Source: Ursus arctos
Taxonomy: Eukaryota > Chordata > Mammalia > Carnivora > Ursidae
Assembly (NCBI RefSeq): GCF_023065955.2
Contig: NW_026623008.1
Location: 2,733,001-2,797,000 of the forward strand
Reading direction: 5' to 3'
Length of the DNA: 64,000 bases
In this document: positions 23,225 through 35,098 of the stretch, piece by piece
How positions within the stretch are numbered: position 1 is the first letter of the stretch
Layout of the letters: each line of letters begins with the position of its first letter
The notes under the pieces: model-generated
What the model saw: the letters and a program-made list of their open reading frames with translations, nothing else
Databases searched by the model: none
Told to the model about the DNA's origin: nothing
Position numbers and translations under genes: made by a program

Positions 23225-23740
23225 CAGTTCCACCCGCCGGTGTTTACTTAAGACGACTGAAAGCACGTTCACACAAAAACATGCATGTGATCAGTCACAG
23301 CAGCACCGTTCCTAAGAGCCGAAAACTGGAAACAGCCCTGAAGTCCATTAGCTGATAAATGGATAAGCCAATGTGCTGCATCCATACACTGGAACGTCCT
23401 CAGCCAAAACAGGAACGGGGGTCAGATCTGTGCTTCGACATACACGGACCTCGGAGACGTGATGCCGAGAGAAAGAAGCCAGTTGGAAAAACCCCGCGCG
23501 GTAGGCTTCCCGCTGCATGGGGTTCACGGTGGCCAGATCCATACAAAGTACATTCACCGTTGCCAGGGGCTGGGGCCGGTGAACGGGAGTGAGTGCTGAT
23601 CTGCATGGGGTTTCACTTGGGTGGTGAGAATGTTCTGGAATTAGAGAGAGGGGACAGTCGTACAGCTTTGTGAATGTGCTAAAACCCACTGAAGTGTTCA
23701 CTTTGAAAGAGCGAAGTGTGTGGGGTGTGGGTACTCTTGC
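23225..23740 (+). mobile_element. Old L1M 3' end, plus strand
   Basis: Colinear with an old L1 tail: gtttacttaagacgactgaa, gctgataaatggataagcca, gaaagaagccagttggaaaa, gttgccaggggctggggccg, agaatgttctggaattagag, gctttgtgaatgtgctaaaa, cactgaagtgttcactttga. It lies head to head with the minus-strand L1 that ends near 23110. ORF2 tail is decayed. Confidence 0.85.
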
Positions 23741-24061
23741 TGCTTGCACACGGGTGTTTGTAACCCGGGGACTACGGATTAGTGCCTGACCTACTCGTGC
23801 CACTCGGATGCCCCGCAGACCGAGAAGACGACTGAATGTACGAACGGGCAGCTTCATCAAGGGAAAGCACAGATGGCCAATAAATACGTGATATAAAACC
23901 ACAGAAATAGAAGCCTATGCAGAGCCTCTTAATTTGGGGCCATGGACTGGCAGGATGGAAATCTAGAGCTGGTTGGCTGGGCTGTGCTTCCTCTCCTACC
24001 TTCTTAGTTCCCTCACCCACAGAGAAACCTTCTACAGAAGGAGAAGCAAGAGCAAGAGGAG
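23741..24061. other. Unassigned sequence
   Basis: Nothing recognised between the L1M tail and the purine tract. Confidence 0.35.
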
Positions 24062-24452
24062 GACCAGATGGAGGGAGAGACAGAGAGAGACAGAGAGATA
24101 GAGGGAGAGATAGAGGGAGAGACAGAGAGAGAGGGACGGAGGGAGAGGCAGAGAGAAACAGGGAGAGAGGCAGAGAGACACAAACAGAGAGACAGAGGGA
24201 GAAAGACAGAGAGACAGAAACAGAGAGACAGGGAGAGAGGCAGAGAGAGATAGAGAGACAGTGACACAGAGAGAGAGGGAGACAAAGAGGGAGAGGTAGA
24301 GAGACACTAACAGAGAGACAGAGACAGAGGGAGAAAAAGAGACGGAAACAGAGAGACAGGGAGAGATAGGGAGAGACAGGTAGCAGAGAGAGATAGAGAC
24401 AGAGAGAGAGACAGAGACAAAGAGACACAGGGAAGCAGAGGAAGAGAGAAGG
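24062..24452 (+). repeat. GAGA/GACA-rich purine tract, about 390 bp
   Basis: Irregular array of GAGA, GACAGA and GGGAGA units, almost pure purine plus CA on the plus strand. It leaves open frames on both strands (for example 24032-24640 minus, low-complexity Ser/Leu/Cys) that are simple-repeat artefacts. Long homopurine tracts can form H-DNA; this follows from general knowledge, not from data here. Confidence 0.9.
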
Positions 24453-27400
24453 TAAATAAGAATATAGGACAACCTGGACACCTGACCACAGGGCGGGGGC
24501 CTTGGAGGCCAGCTCTGCGCTTGGACTTTTCGGCTACAGGAGCCAGTAACCGTCATTTCAGCGTACACTATTTTGAGTTGGGTTTCTGCCACTTTTATCT
24601 GAAAACACTCAGTATGTAGTTTTTGTTGGCTCGCCGTCAATGCTTGAAAATATTTGTAAAATTGAATTGCATTTGCTGTTCACGAAGACGGTAAAAATGA
24701 AGAACAGTGCTTCTTTACGAGGCCACCTTCTCAGCGCCTGGGCCGCCACATGCCGCGTCGCGACTCTCTCGCTTTACCATTGTCTCCGGAATGTATAGGA
24801 AGGAAACCTCGACTGATTTCCTGGCCATTTTAAATTTCTTACTTACAGAACAGGAATGCTATGATTCTTTTTGATTTTATAGATCTCCCCCAAAACCTGA
24901 GCAACTTGGATGAGTTTGGGCATAAGGAGCTGCTCATTCGTATCTTCCTTCGTATTCCCAAAGGTGTCTGTAACTCAGCAACACTCAGAACACAGGACTT
25001 CGCCCAGGGCGCTGACGGTGGGCGGGCTGGGAGGACACGGCTCCGGTAAGGGAGAAGAGTGAGCCTGGGGGCCTGGAGCAGAAGTCAGAGCTGATCGTCG
25101 AACCTGGCGTCCTCTCTTCTGTCCGACGGGTGGGTGGTCTTCTCTCCAGTCCCTCTATGTGGATTGTCCTGCTCTGTCGAAGCAGGACCCTGTGTTGATT
25201 CTCAGACTCTTCTTGCGCTGTGGCCGCGGCCACAGTGAAACAACCAGCTCCAGATCCCCCGCTGCCTTCAGCCCAGTGATCCCAGTTCCCCACCTTTTTG
25301 CTAGCTGGTGATCCATCTTTGCCCCCTTTACTCTGTGGGTAAGTAGCAGCCTCTAGTTTTGCAGGAACCACAACACAGCCACGGAAAACATGTTCTTGGT
25401 TTGTGATCAAGGCTGTGAAGAAAGTCCACAAATTCCTCCACACAGAACAGACTGACCCTCTGGCCACTTGGAGGACAGACTCATGCAGAAACTGAAACCA
25501 GGAGGAGAAACAGCGTGTGTGCCCGGAGGCCATGGGGAGGAGGCCCCAGTTGCAGTGACCGTGTGGGTCAGGGTCTAGCCCACTCCCTTAGCCAAGTTCT
25601 CCTGTGCACGTGACAAAGCACGGAGGTCATTTCTTGCTGTCTGCAGCTCAGAGAAAGGGGACAGTCAATTTATGTGGTCCAACGGTGCTGGGGAGATGTA
25701 TAACACATCTTTTTGTCTTGAACATCGGGGACCAGACAGGCTACGAAGAGGCCAGCTCTGGAGCAGGGGAGGGGAGGCCTGTGAAGAGCAAACATTTTGC
25801 ACCTTGGTTGGAAGCTAGCAGGGGAGGGGCGAGGAAGGAGGGCAGAACTGATATCAAGCTCTTAGATGGGGTCTTGGTGGGTTGCAACTAAATCATGCAC
25901 TATTGTCTTCTGAATTTCTCATCTTCTAAGTGAGGGGGGCAGTTATTAAACGTTCTGAGAAATCAAGACAGATAACATAAAAATCATCTGGATAACAACT
26001 TCATTATATTAAGGCAAGTAATTGGAGGACCCGTGCGTGTCGCCTCTGAATACTCTGTATGCACGTCTCATCTCTCATCTGCATATCCATAAATGCCTTA
26101 TGCATAATGGCTGTTATAAAAATGATGAATTACTTAGGTGGGTTCTTTTTACAAAAAAAAAAAATCAAAGGAAAGATTGTCTTTAGACATTATTTCCTTG
26201 AGGGACACCACAGCAGAAATCAACGCGGGCTTCTCCAACTTTGCCAGATGCTTTCTGTTGTTGTTTTCCTCCTGTTTGGTTTTGTTGCGTTTCTGAGAGA
26301 AAACGTTCACCAGCACCAACATCTCTAGATTTGCAGAAAATTAATTCTGTAGATGATGTGGAAACGATAGCCTATAAAGTTAATGAGATATTACTGAAGG
26401 CTGGATAAACAATTAGCAGTATTAGCTGGGAAGATAAACCAGGACCTGTTGCCGTCTAACAGAACTGCAACTAATTAAATTGAAAATTACAGCACAAGCG
26501 TGTGAAAACAAAAGCAGATGGAATGGGGTGAGAATTAACGGAGCTAATATTGCAAAGGCAACACTGTTATTAAAAATGAGAGGGAGGGTAGGTGTATTAA
26601 AGCCATCAATTTCCCCCTCCCCCATCCTTTGCTGGATTTCTTGTTAATCGTGGCATTTCCCCCATGGTCCCCATGATCGCAGCGCGTTTCTGGCCACTCT
26701 GCAGGTCTCCAGAGAGTCTAAGCTTAACTATGCAGCTTCTCGTGCTCATCACCTGAGAGTGGCTGTGCCCACCCAAGTGGAGGAGTCCCTTCCTGACCTC
26801 ACAGACCATCCACCAATTCCCTGAAGCATGAAATTGGCTTCCTTGTTTCTGAGCATGAAGAGCTATAGGCCTTCCTAGAAAGAATTAGCAACATTTCAAA
26901 TGTCAGCATTTTGTGTTAGATTTGGGAACCCTACAGCCCAGCTCCCAGGGGCATAGAGCTTTATTTCTCTTTTTAAAAATACAGTCTTCCTATTTTATAG
27001 CTCTGCCTCTCCTCCTTGTCTTGGAGAGCTTAGACCATCCCCGGAAGCCAGGTAGAGACGGAGACAGAGCTGGTACCACAGGCAGATTCTTCCATAGGGC
27101 AGAGACCCAGGCGGGTTGAGCAGGTTGGGTGCTGGTCTGGCCATGGTGGAGAAGATGCAAGAGAACCAGATGTCTGTTTGGGAGGCACAAGGTTAGTTGT
27201 AGCCAAGACATGAGAGTAAAAACTAAAACAAAAAACAACTTTGCCCATCTTGTTGAGCATACGTGGGTGTTCTGAGGGCACTGGTATCTCTGTGCAAGTT
27301 GCACATGTACTGAGGGGCTAACAAAGTCACCTCCCTTTCATGAGAGCCAGGGATTCAGCTGCATGACTCCAACCTCGTGGGCTTCCCTCTAATTCTGCAT

Positions 27401-28007
27401 GAGCTGCTCCAAGGACAAAGAAGAAGCCTGTGCTGGCAGGGAGTCACTGCCCAGTTCCATCCCAGCTCCCTGAGAGGGGGCAGGACTACAGAAATCCTCT
27501 GAGAAGAACTTGGAAGGTTAGAACTGGGGGAGAGGGAGAGCGTATGCTCTCAGCATTCTTTTAACCAATGACAATATCTGGAGAGACCTGAAGGGAATTT
27601 TATCTCACTAAGGAATAAACCTGCCCAATCCACGTAGCCCAGTGGTCTGAGAATGACTCTTGGATAAGAACATCTCTGCTTCCCACAGGATTTATTGGAA
27701 CTGGAACCTTAGACTCTAAACTCCCAATAGAAGTTTTCCCCCAATATTTGAAGCTTCCTCCAAGCTTCCCCCACTGCTCCATTGTCTCTAACTGGATAGA
27801 TTCCTTCCCTCAGGGCCACCAGAACCCTTTCCATGTTACTGCAAAAGGGGGGCATGGGAGGAGGATGACTTTCTCTGGATCCCAAGGCTCTGAGTGTGGA
27901 CTATTTGGTTTTATCCTTATTATATTCTGTCTTGTATTTTTCTTCAGTTGATTATGCATGCATATTTTGTTTCCCCAAGTAGTAAGCTCCAAGACTCAGG
28001 ATGTGTT

Positions 28008-28011
<4 letters not shown>
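24453..28011. other. Unassigned unique sequence; CpG falls after about 26.7 kb
   Basis: No repeat covers most of this. The minus-strand frame 25533-24985 (182 codons, from an ATG) is the cleanest non-repetitive frame, but it has no domain I recognise, no visible splice context and only modest length, so I do not call a gene. 25905-26640 looks like conserved noncoding DNA. Confidence 0.4.
25905..26640. promoter_or_regulatory. Candidate conserved noncoding block, homeodomain-rich
   Basis: About 700 bp of A+T-rich unique sequence with gacagataacataaaaatca, gcatatccataaatgcctta, tgcataatggctgttataaa, gataaacaattagcag, ctaattaaattgaaaattac and gagctaatattgcaaagg. Dense TAAT, TTAAT and GATA-like words with no repeat signature are typical of long developmental enhancers. 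This is inferred from texture only. Confidence 0.3.

Positions 28012-28051
<40 letters not shown>
28012..28051 (+). repeat. (CA)n microsatellite
   Basis: About 20 uninterrupted CA dinucleotides, followed by a C-rich stretch. Confidence 0.98.
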
Positions 28052-28052
<1 letters not shown>

Positions 28053-31000
28053 ACCCCCATCCCCCACCAAAGTTAGTCCTAGCTGGACATACCACAGGGA
28101 CTTAAAGCTGATCATCATGAAATCAGAGCCTACTGAAATCTGTGGCACTTAGCTCTCTTTAGACAAGACCAGCTCTATTCCCTATAAGCTGCTCCATCCA
28201 AGAAGAGAACAGACCCAGATCCTTGCTGAATTGTCCCCTCAGAGCCTCTGCCTCTCCCCACTGTTGTCCCTGCTGCTCGTGGCAGTCTTCTGACTCCGTC
28301 ATTAGATAAAGGTCAGGCATTGACAATCTGGCTGGAGAAGAAGCATTATCAAAGAGGGGGCTGCCAAGTTTGATGCATACAGTCTCTTTGATAGATCACA
28401 ACATGAAGGCCTTTGCTCCAGGCAAACTGCTCTAAAATCTGGCTGGATTACCTATAGGAAAGTATAACTTGTTTGGGAGAAAGTTGGAGGAGAATTCACT
28501 GCTCAGCAGTAACCCACAAACACGACAGTTATCTCAGCCCGCACCAATGCTGAATAATTGAGTGACAATACAACAAATGTCACTCAACAGGACTATGTTG
28601 TACTCTCCAGCAGAACCCAAAGGGCAGGTGGGCTCTCCGCTGTAGAAGTTCTGCTCCCAATGGCACTCTTACTGGTTCCATGGAGAACTGGGAATTCGTG
28701 CTAATTGAGCCCCACCCAAGTGACCTTCCACAGGAAGGGAGCGAGGGGCTAAGTTTTCAGGACTTGCTCTGATCCTTCTGAACCTCGCAGCACACAAGGA
28801 CGGTGATCAATTAACCCTCCAGAGTGACTTCTCTGTCAACACAGACATATGTCCCAAAGATGCCCAACCAATCAAGCACCACTGACTCCGTTTGTTCAAC
28901 AGGTTTCATCCTTTCAGGTGAAGATAATTATCAGAATGAAATCTCAGAAGATGCTAGCCTTGAAGAACCTTCAGAGTCGTGTCACACATGAGAATAGAGC
29001 ACAGAAAATACTTCAGTATAAATACTGTAATTCTACCAGTAATTAAATAACCTTAAACTGACTCATTATCTTCAGAGTTACATGTTAATAATTTTACTGG
29101 CAAACATTTTGTAAGTTAATTTTGAAAAGACCAAAGTATAGATAGATTTAATTAATTCCATATTTACACTAGCTTTTGCACTTTTCACTTCAAATAAATT
29201 TTTGAAAAGTCAAGGTGTGTATAGGTATATTACATAAATGACAAAGCGACAATGTCGTCCTGAAATTGCTCAGGAGGGGAACTCCGACTTAGGGGATGAG
29301 GCTCAAGGAAGACAAAAACCCCCATACCGTTCTGGCGACAGAGTGTCACACTTAGGCAAGACAGGGGCCCTCTGATGGGAAAATTAAATATCAGTGGTTT
29401 TCCTACACCTTTAGTTCATTTAAAATATTGGGAAATGCATCGTCATCCTATACTATATCTCTTGATGTTTTTTTTCCGTGTGATCCCATCTTAGACGTGC
29501 CATATACTAGAACGTAGAGCTGGTGACCAAATAATGATTCACAGTATTAATGGTATAAAGTTAAAGTGAACGCTTAGTCCTTTTCTCAGAAAGGCATTCA
29601 ATATATTGTTTCAAATACAGCTCAGTCTGGACCCCGGAGAAAGCACAAGGGCAGTGCATTTTGGTATTTCAAGATGTACATGGTGTCCTTCCACCAACAT
29701 GCTTTCAGCACTGAGTCCTCTGGACAGCTCCACAGCAGCAGGAACATTTCTCTCTAGGAACAGACAACACCCTTCCCCAAAAGTTGATTCCGCCATCTTC
29801 TCCCTTCTCTTCAGAGTGAACCTCTAGAGGAACCTAATGGTAGGGTGTATGTCTTCCTTCTCTTGGTTTCATTAGAGAAAATTCCAACCCCCAAGATGGT
29901 CACTCACCCTCTACCCACCCACCCATCCCCATACTGCGAAGCATGCCTGTGACCATCATCTCATTGATCTCATCTCTTGTCTTCAGTTGCTTGAAGAAAA
30001 GGTAGATATTGTGTCCTAATTAACCCATCTAACCCTGCAGTTTGAGATATCTTTGTGCTAGTGAAATTCCGGGTTAAGGTTAATGATTTAACTCTGCTTC
30101 TAAACATGTTCTTTCAGGAGGTAATTCACGCATACTAGAGGAGGCATGCAAGGACACAACATGCCCCAGCTACAGGGTCAGGGCGATGGGAAGCAACTTT
30201 TAATAAGGCAACAGGCAGAGGCTGGAGGTTGAGTCAGATTCTTAGCTAATTACAGACACATTATTCTGGGACTGATTAACATTCCGAGTCGGGGCCAAAG
30301 CTGCAGGGGACAAAGGACATGGTAGGAAGAAGTTTTTGAGCAAAACCCACAGATGTCTATTGTGTAGAAGGAAGCCTTATGCTTAGGGATGAATCCAGCC
30401 ATGACTCTGCATTTTCTCTGCGAGCCTTAGGAATTAACCGTTTCAGTTAGAGTCCAATCGTAAGCCATGTTGAAGGGGAGGAATATCACTGAACAGCACG
30501 TGGAGGCAGACATGGCCTCAGGTATGGGATTCAGCGGCTTTCTCTGAGAGGCTGAGGAGCTGGTGGGCTATAGACCTACGATCCCCACTCAGAAACTCCC
30601 CACTGTTTTCAACAGTGCTGAACTCCATCATACATATGGGCATCATTTCTTGGCTGCATTAATTTTTAATAAGCTGGTTGCATCAAACCTAATCGCACCA
30701 GAGAGGGCAGTTTTTATATTTTATAAGCACAAACAAATCCCTTCCCAATCTGCCAGCTCCTTGGTGGCAGTATGCAAAGGCTTTTGGGTAACGTGCTCTA
30801 AACCTTCATCTCTTGTAGTCACCCCGGACTTGTAAGTACCTCTACAAGATTCATTGTTTCTTGAATAATTGAATCTATTTAAAGAAATGAAGCCAATTAA
30901 GTTTTCATTTTATGACCAAGAAATAATTTCACCATGTGTGGTCAGACTCCAGTAAGTATCTGGGGATTCAATTATTGTTTAGAGCTCAGAAAAGTCCAAA

Positions 31001-31979
31001 CAGGATCCTAAATTATGTCGGACAGACTTTTCCCTGCCATTTAGCAAGGTAACCTCTGAGTCCAGACTTGATGGTAAGACTTCAGAAACCAAAACTCTAT
31101 GTATCGAACATCGCAAATTCTCTAAACAAGGTTTTCTACCAAAATCCTCAGGCCAAGATTTATAATTTGATATTTGTGGCTCTGTGCTCTGGTTTTAGTA
31201 TTATTAGTCCCCCCCCCTTTCCTAGTGCCCCTTTCTTCTTTTCACAAGAAACCCAGAGTCCTCCTAAGTCTCTCTCTGATCATATTTTTTCCTTAGGCTC
31301 TATATGCACATAAATGTGTAAGTGATGGATGAAAGGTTAAAAAAAAGTGAACTTTTTTGGTGGGCATTTGCATTGTGAATAGGAAATGTCATCTGAGAAT
31401 AAAGAGACGAAAATGCAGGTAATTGGCTTAGTAGGTGTCACCACAGTCAGAGAAGAACTCTGGTGATGTCTTAGTTCTCTGGGGGGCCTGCTCTGCTCAA
31501 CGTGGGATAAATTCATCACTCTTCCTCATTCCTGTTCACAGCACACGGCCATGGCCTCCAGCAAGCTCCTTAGAGGGAGGACGACTGAGGTCTCAACACT
31601 TTTTCCAATCCTCAAAAAGGAGCCAGTCCTTTGGTGTCAATAACCCGTGTGCTCCCTTTGATGATTCCATGAAATGGGAAATGCCAGACATAGGTGAGGT
31701 TTTGCAACGCGCTTATGAGGACCCCTTGATCCAAGTCACTCACCTTCTGGTTAGTTCACATTGCACAAGGTTTCTAACCACAATGACCCATCACTTCTCT
31801 CTCTTCTGTTGCTCAACCGCAAAGATTTGTCGGCTAACTATGTTGTGCCAGGTGATATGATGGGCACTGGGTGTGCTCCTAGACCTCTTGGAAGAAAAGT
31901 CTGGCAAAGAAGGACATGTGGATCCATCACCACACAGACATCTGCTATCTCTCTGGCTGCCCCTTGTCAGTCTTCATAA
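28052..31979. other. Unassigned CpG-poor sequence, few repeats
   Basis: Almost free of recognisable interspersed repeats for 3.9 kb. A hand count over 30001-30960 gives 14 CpGs, against 44 over 4021-4980. A+T-rich motif clusters occur at 29040-29230 and 30640-31010 (gcattaatttttaataagct, tcttgaataattgaatctat, ggattcaattattgtttaga). No exon supported. A minus-strand G-quadruplex motif lies at 29914-29930. Confidence 0.4.
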
Positions 31980-32760
31980 AATGCATCTCTTCTTCTGCCC
32001 ACACCTTAACTGTTTATGTACCTGGTTCCTCTACTCTTTTTACGCCTAAGTAGGTGATCAGTTTCTGTCACCTCTGAGATTTCCCATTTTATTTCATTAT
32101 CAATTTTATGCCCATGACCCCCAACTCTGTGTCTGGTCCAGCCACTGGCCCAAGCTTCAGACATGTTTCCAAAACCTTTTAATAGACATCTCTTGTATGA
32201 CCCCTCCCTTCACAGTTGAATCATGTCCAAACTCAACTTGGCAACTTAATGAATATACTGCCACCATTTCCCCAGTGTCTCAACTGGAAGTCTGGGTGTC
32301 ACTCACCCAGTGGTTCCACTCCCTCTCATTCAGCCTGCATGTCCTAGCGGTCAGAAAGGAAGCCAGTTTTATTCCCTGGATCTCTCTTAGAGTGGATTCC
32401 TTCCATTCTTCCAATCTGCACCCCCAAGATTACTGAAAACTACCAACTTTGCTCTCTTATGCCCCCACTTTCTATCACATTGCTATCCTACCGTAAGTCA
32501 TTCAGCGCTCTTCACAAATGGCACCTCCTCCATGAAACCTTCCCTGAATCTCTCCCTCCCAGTAATCTTTCTTCCTCTGAGCTTATCCTGTCCTGCGGCA
32601 CATATCCAGAAGAGTCCCTTATATCTGGGTTATTTGGGTATGTGTGTTGACCCACCTACTCTTTCCTTGAGAAGGACCATGCCTTTTCCGGGTCTATACT
32701 CCCCTCACCTACAAGGATCCCCAGCCCATGCTGGTAAGTGAACAAAGAGCAGCACTAAGC
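31980..32760 (+). mobile_element. Long L2 LINE 3' segment
   Basis: Colinear with L2 over nearly 0.8 kb: atgcccatgacccccaactc, taatagacatctcttgtatg, tgtccaaactcaacttggca, caactggaagtctgggtgtc, caaatggcacctcctccatg, aaaccttccctgaatctctc, tccttgagaaggaccatgcc. Frames are interrupted. Old for the genome but quite readable here. Confidence 0.75.
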
Positions 32761-34879
32761 AAAGAGCAGGATTTAAAGACATTGTAGAGTAAGGCCCCCT
32801 GGTCCAGGTGCTCTGAAAAGAGACGAGGAGGTAGCTGGACATTTCTGGGGAGTTCCCTGTTACAGCTGTAACCAATCCTACAAACTGACATTGGAAGGGT
32901 GTAAAGCTCAGGGCCCAAATCTCTCCAGCCTATCTTAATCCCATAGGATTCCACCATTAGGGAGAAAGTACCCTGGAGCATGGTGGATTGGATGTCACCA
33001 GGGATCATCTGACGACCTGCCAAAAACCCCAGGGAGAATGCATTTAACTGTGGCTGGGGAGCAACGAGGTAAGAGCAAGGCTCTTGGGAATGAGCCCTCA
33101 GGCAGGTGGCTCTGGGGTTGGGCTAGCACTAAAGAGAGGAATGGTTGCAGCCCAAAGTATTAAAGCCCTGAAGACGACACACGGGCCACATTGGAGTGGT
33201 CCTCCTGCCTCTCAGGTATTCAGGAATCTGTGGGTCATATTGTCCACACGGGATATAACCATAGGCTCTCTTCATCATCCATGGTGAACTAGAGACCAGA
33301 CAGGCAAATCTAATGGCTCCTCTCCTGCAAGTGAACTTGGGGAAATATACTCCAGAAATGTTTTCTGGAACAATATATGAACGATGGATGCTTTTGGGAG
33401 GCTGGGGTTGTCAGGCATCCCCAGACTAGTTTGTATTTAGTGCTATTGAAGAGGTAGTATGAAGAGTACCCGGCGAGAACCCACACACATTAGCCAGGGT
33501 GACGTTTCCCTGTTCCTGGATCCAGGCAGTGTGGATCTCCTCCTAAAGCAGAGTCCGACCACATGGTGAAATTATTTCTTGGTCATAAACTGGAAGTTAA
33601 TTGGCCCCATTTCATTAAGTGGATCTAATTATTTAAGCCCCAGCAAAGGTTCTGGTGATAGTTACTAATGAGGGTGCTCTTAGCTGTCCTCTGCCTCAGG
33701 GACCCAGCTGGCACCCTGTGGCCCAAATGAGTTAATGTAGCAATGATTAACCAGCCCTGGGGGCCAGGGAGGAAAAAGGCTCCATAGAACTATGGCCTTG
33801 GGAGCCAATTGCCTAGATTAAGAAGTTCAAATACCTCCACAACTGAATTAGAAATGACTCTGGAACTTTATGCAACAGTATAAACCAACATAAAATGTTC
33901 CTAGAGATAGGGGGAGGCAAAGGGCCATGGCTCGAGAAATGAGGTCAATAAAACACTGACAGTCGGTGTCCACTTGGCCATCCTGGGATTCTAGTCCAGA
34001 ACCAAGCTTCCTGGGTATTTGTGAGGTTGGCCATGTTCCAGGGTGGGGTACTGAGCCATGCCACAGTGATTGCTTTCCTTTCAGCTATGCTATTGGGTAA
34101 CCTCCCATGAGCCTTGAAATGAATGCAGTAACCACACAAAATGAATAAAGGAATAATTGAGACTTAAGCAATTGTCCTCAAATTCCCCATGCACACAGGA
34201 GAATTCACTTTCTTCTAGGTATGGTTGTCTATGCTGTCTGGTAAAATAATTAACTGACATTTTCTCCTTCTTGTAATGGGTTACTGAAATCCCAAATTTC
34301 AATTTATACTTAATCCCTTATTCCTGAGTCCAGTTGATGATGCCCAGATTATAAAAGCATTATAAGGTACTTTATTTTGGGGCAATTTGAAGCAGACTTA
34401 CAATCCTGTTACGTAGACATTGTGTGTACTTGCTTCTCAATGACCACGGTGAAATGACTCTCATGGCATGAATGAGGACAATGATGACAATGATGACAAT
34501 GATGGTGGTGATGATGACAGCTGGTGGGATCTTCAGGTGCCCCATTATGACACCATTCATCATTCTCCCCACTATCACATTCTGACCGAATTGGGAAATA
34601 ACATACAGAAAAAGGAGCCAATGGAGGCTAGCACCTGAACTGCCTTATGGTGGAGGTCTGATCGGGTGACGCAGCTCCAGCTCTGGTAGCCTTGTGAGCT
34701 GGGGACGGTGGGCAGACCTCCTCCTCCTTCCCAGGACTCCCCATGGTGGACCTCAGTGGAGCAGAGGAGGAGATGGCACTTTCCAGAGCATTCTCAATTT
34801 TTTCTCCCCATATTTACCAATCAGATAGGTCCCTACATAGGGACACGTCCTGGCAAAGAAGAGTTCTAGGGAAGCCAGT
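32761..34879. other. Unassigned sequence; enhancer-like stretch at 33575-33790
   Basis: No gene. About 33575-33790 (aagttaattggccccatttc, gtggatctaattatttaagc, gagttaatgtagcaatgatt) has several homeodomain-type words and no repeat signature. A short run of gacaatgat units lies at 34470-34516. Confidence 0.35.
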
Positions 34880-35075
34880 TATGAGCCAAGGGCTGTGTTA
34901 TCACATCACCTACATTACATCTCATCTTCGTAACAACCTAAGGTGGACCTAACCCGTCCTGCTGTAGAGATGAAGACTTGATGTGGTCAGAAAGTTAGAT
35001 GAATTAGCTGAGGTCACCAGCTAGCACGTGATTCAGCACGAGAATTTGGAACTCAGGATTCTAAATTCTGAAGCA
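34880..35075 (-). mobile_element. MIR SINE, minus strand
   Basis: Shows ctcatcttcgtaacaaccta, then gagatgaagacttgatgtgg, gaattagctgaggtcaccag, ctagcacgtgattcagcacg and atttggaactcagga, the standard reverse MIR layout with a decayed tRNA-like head at the right. Confidence 0.75.
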
Positions 35076-35098
35076 TTTCCAAAGTGTTTATTGAACTA

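Noticed and set aside
23348..23902. 184-codon minus-strand frame
   Set aside because: Antisense to the plus-strand L1M tail at 23225-23740.
24032..24640. 202-codon Ser/Leu/Cys-rich minus frame and its 218-codon neighbour
   Set aside because: Translation of the GAGA/GACA tract; not a membrane protein.
28012..28051. CA-repeat-derived His/Thr peptide frames
   Set aside because: Dinucleotide repeat artefact.
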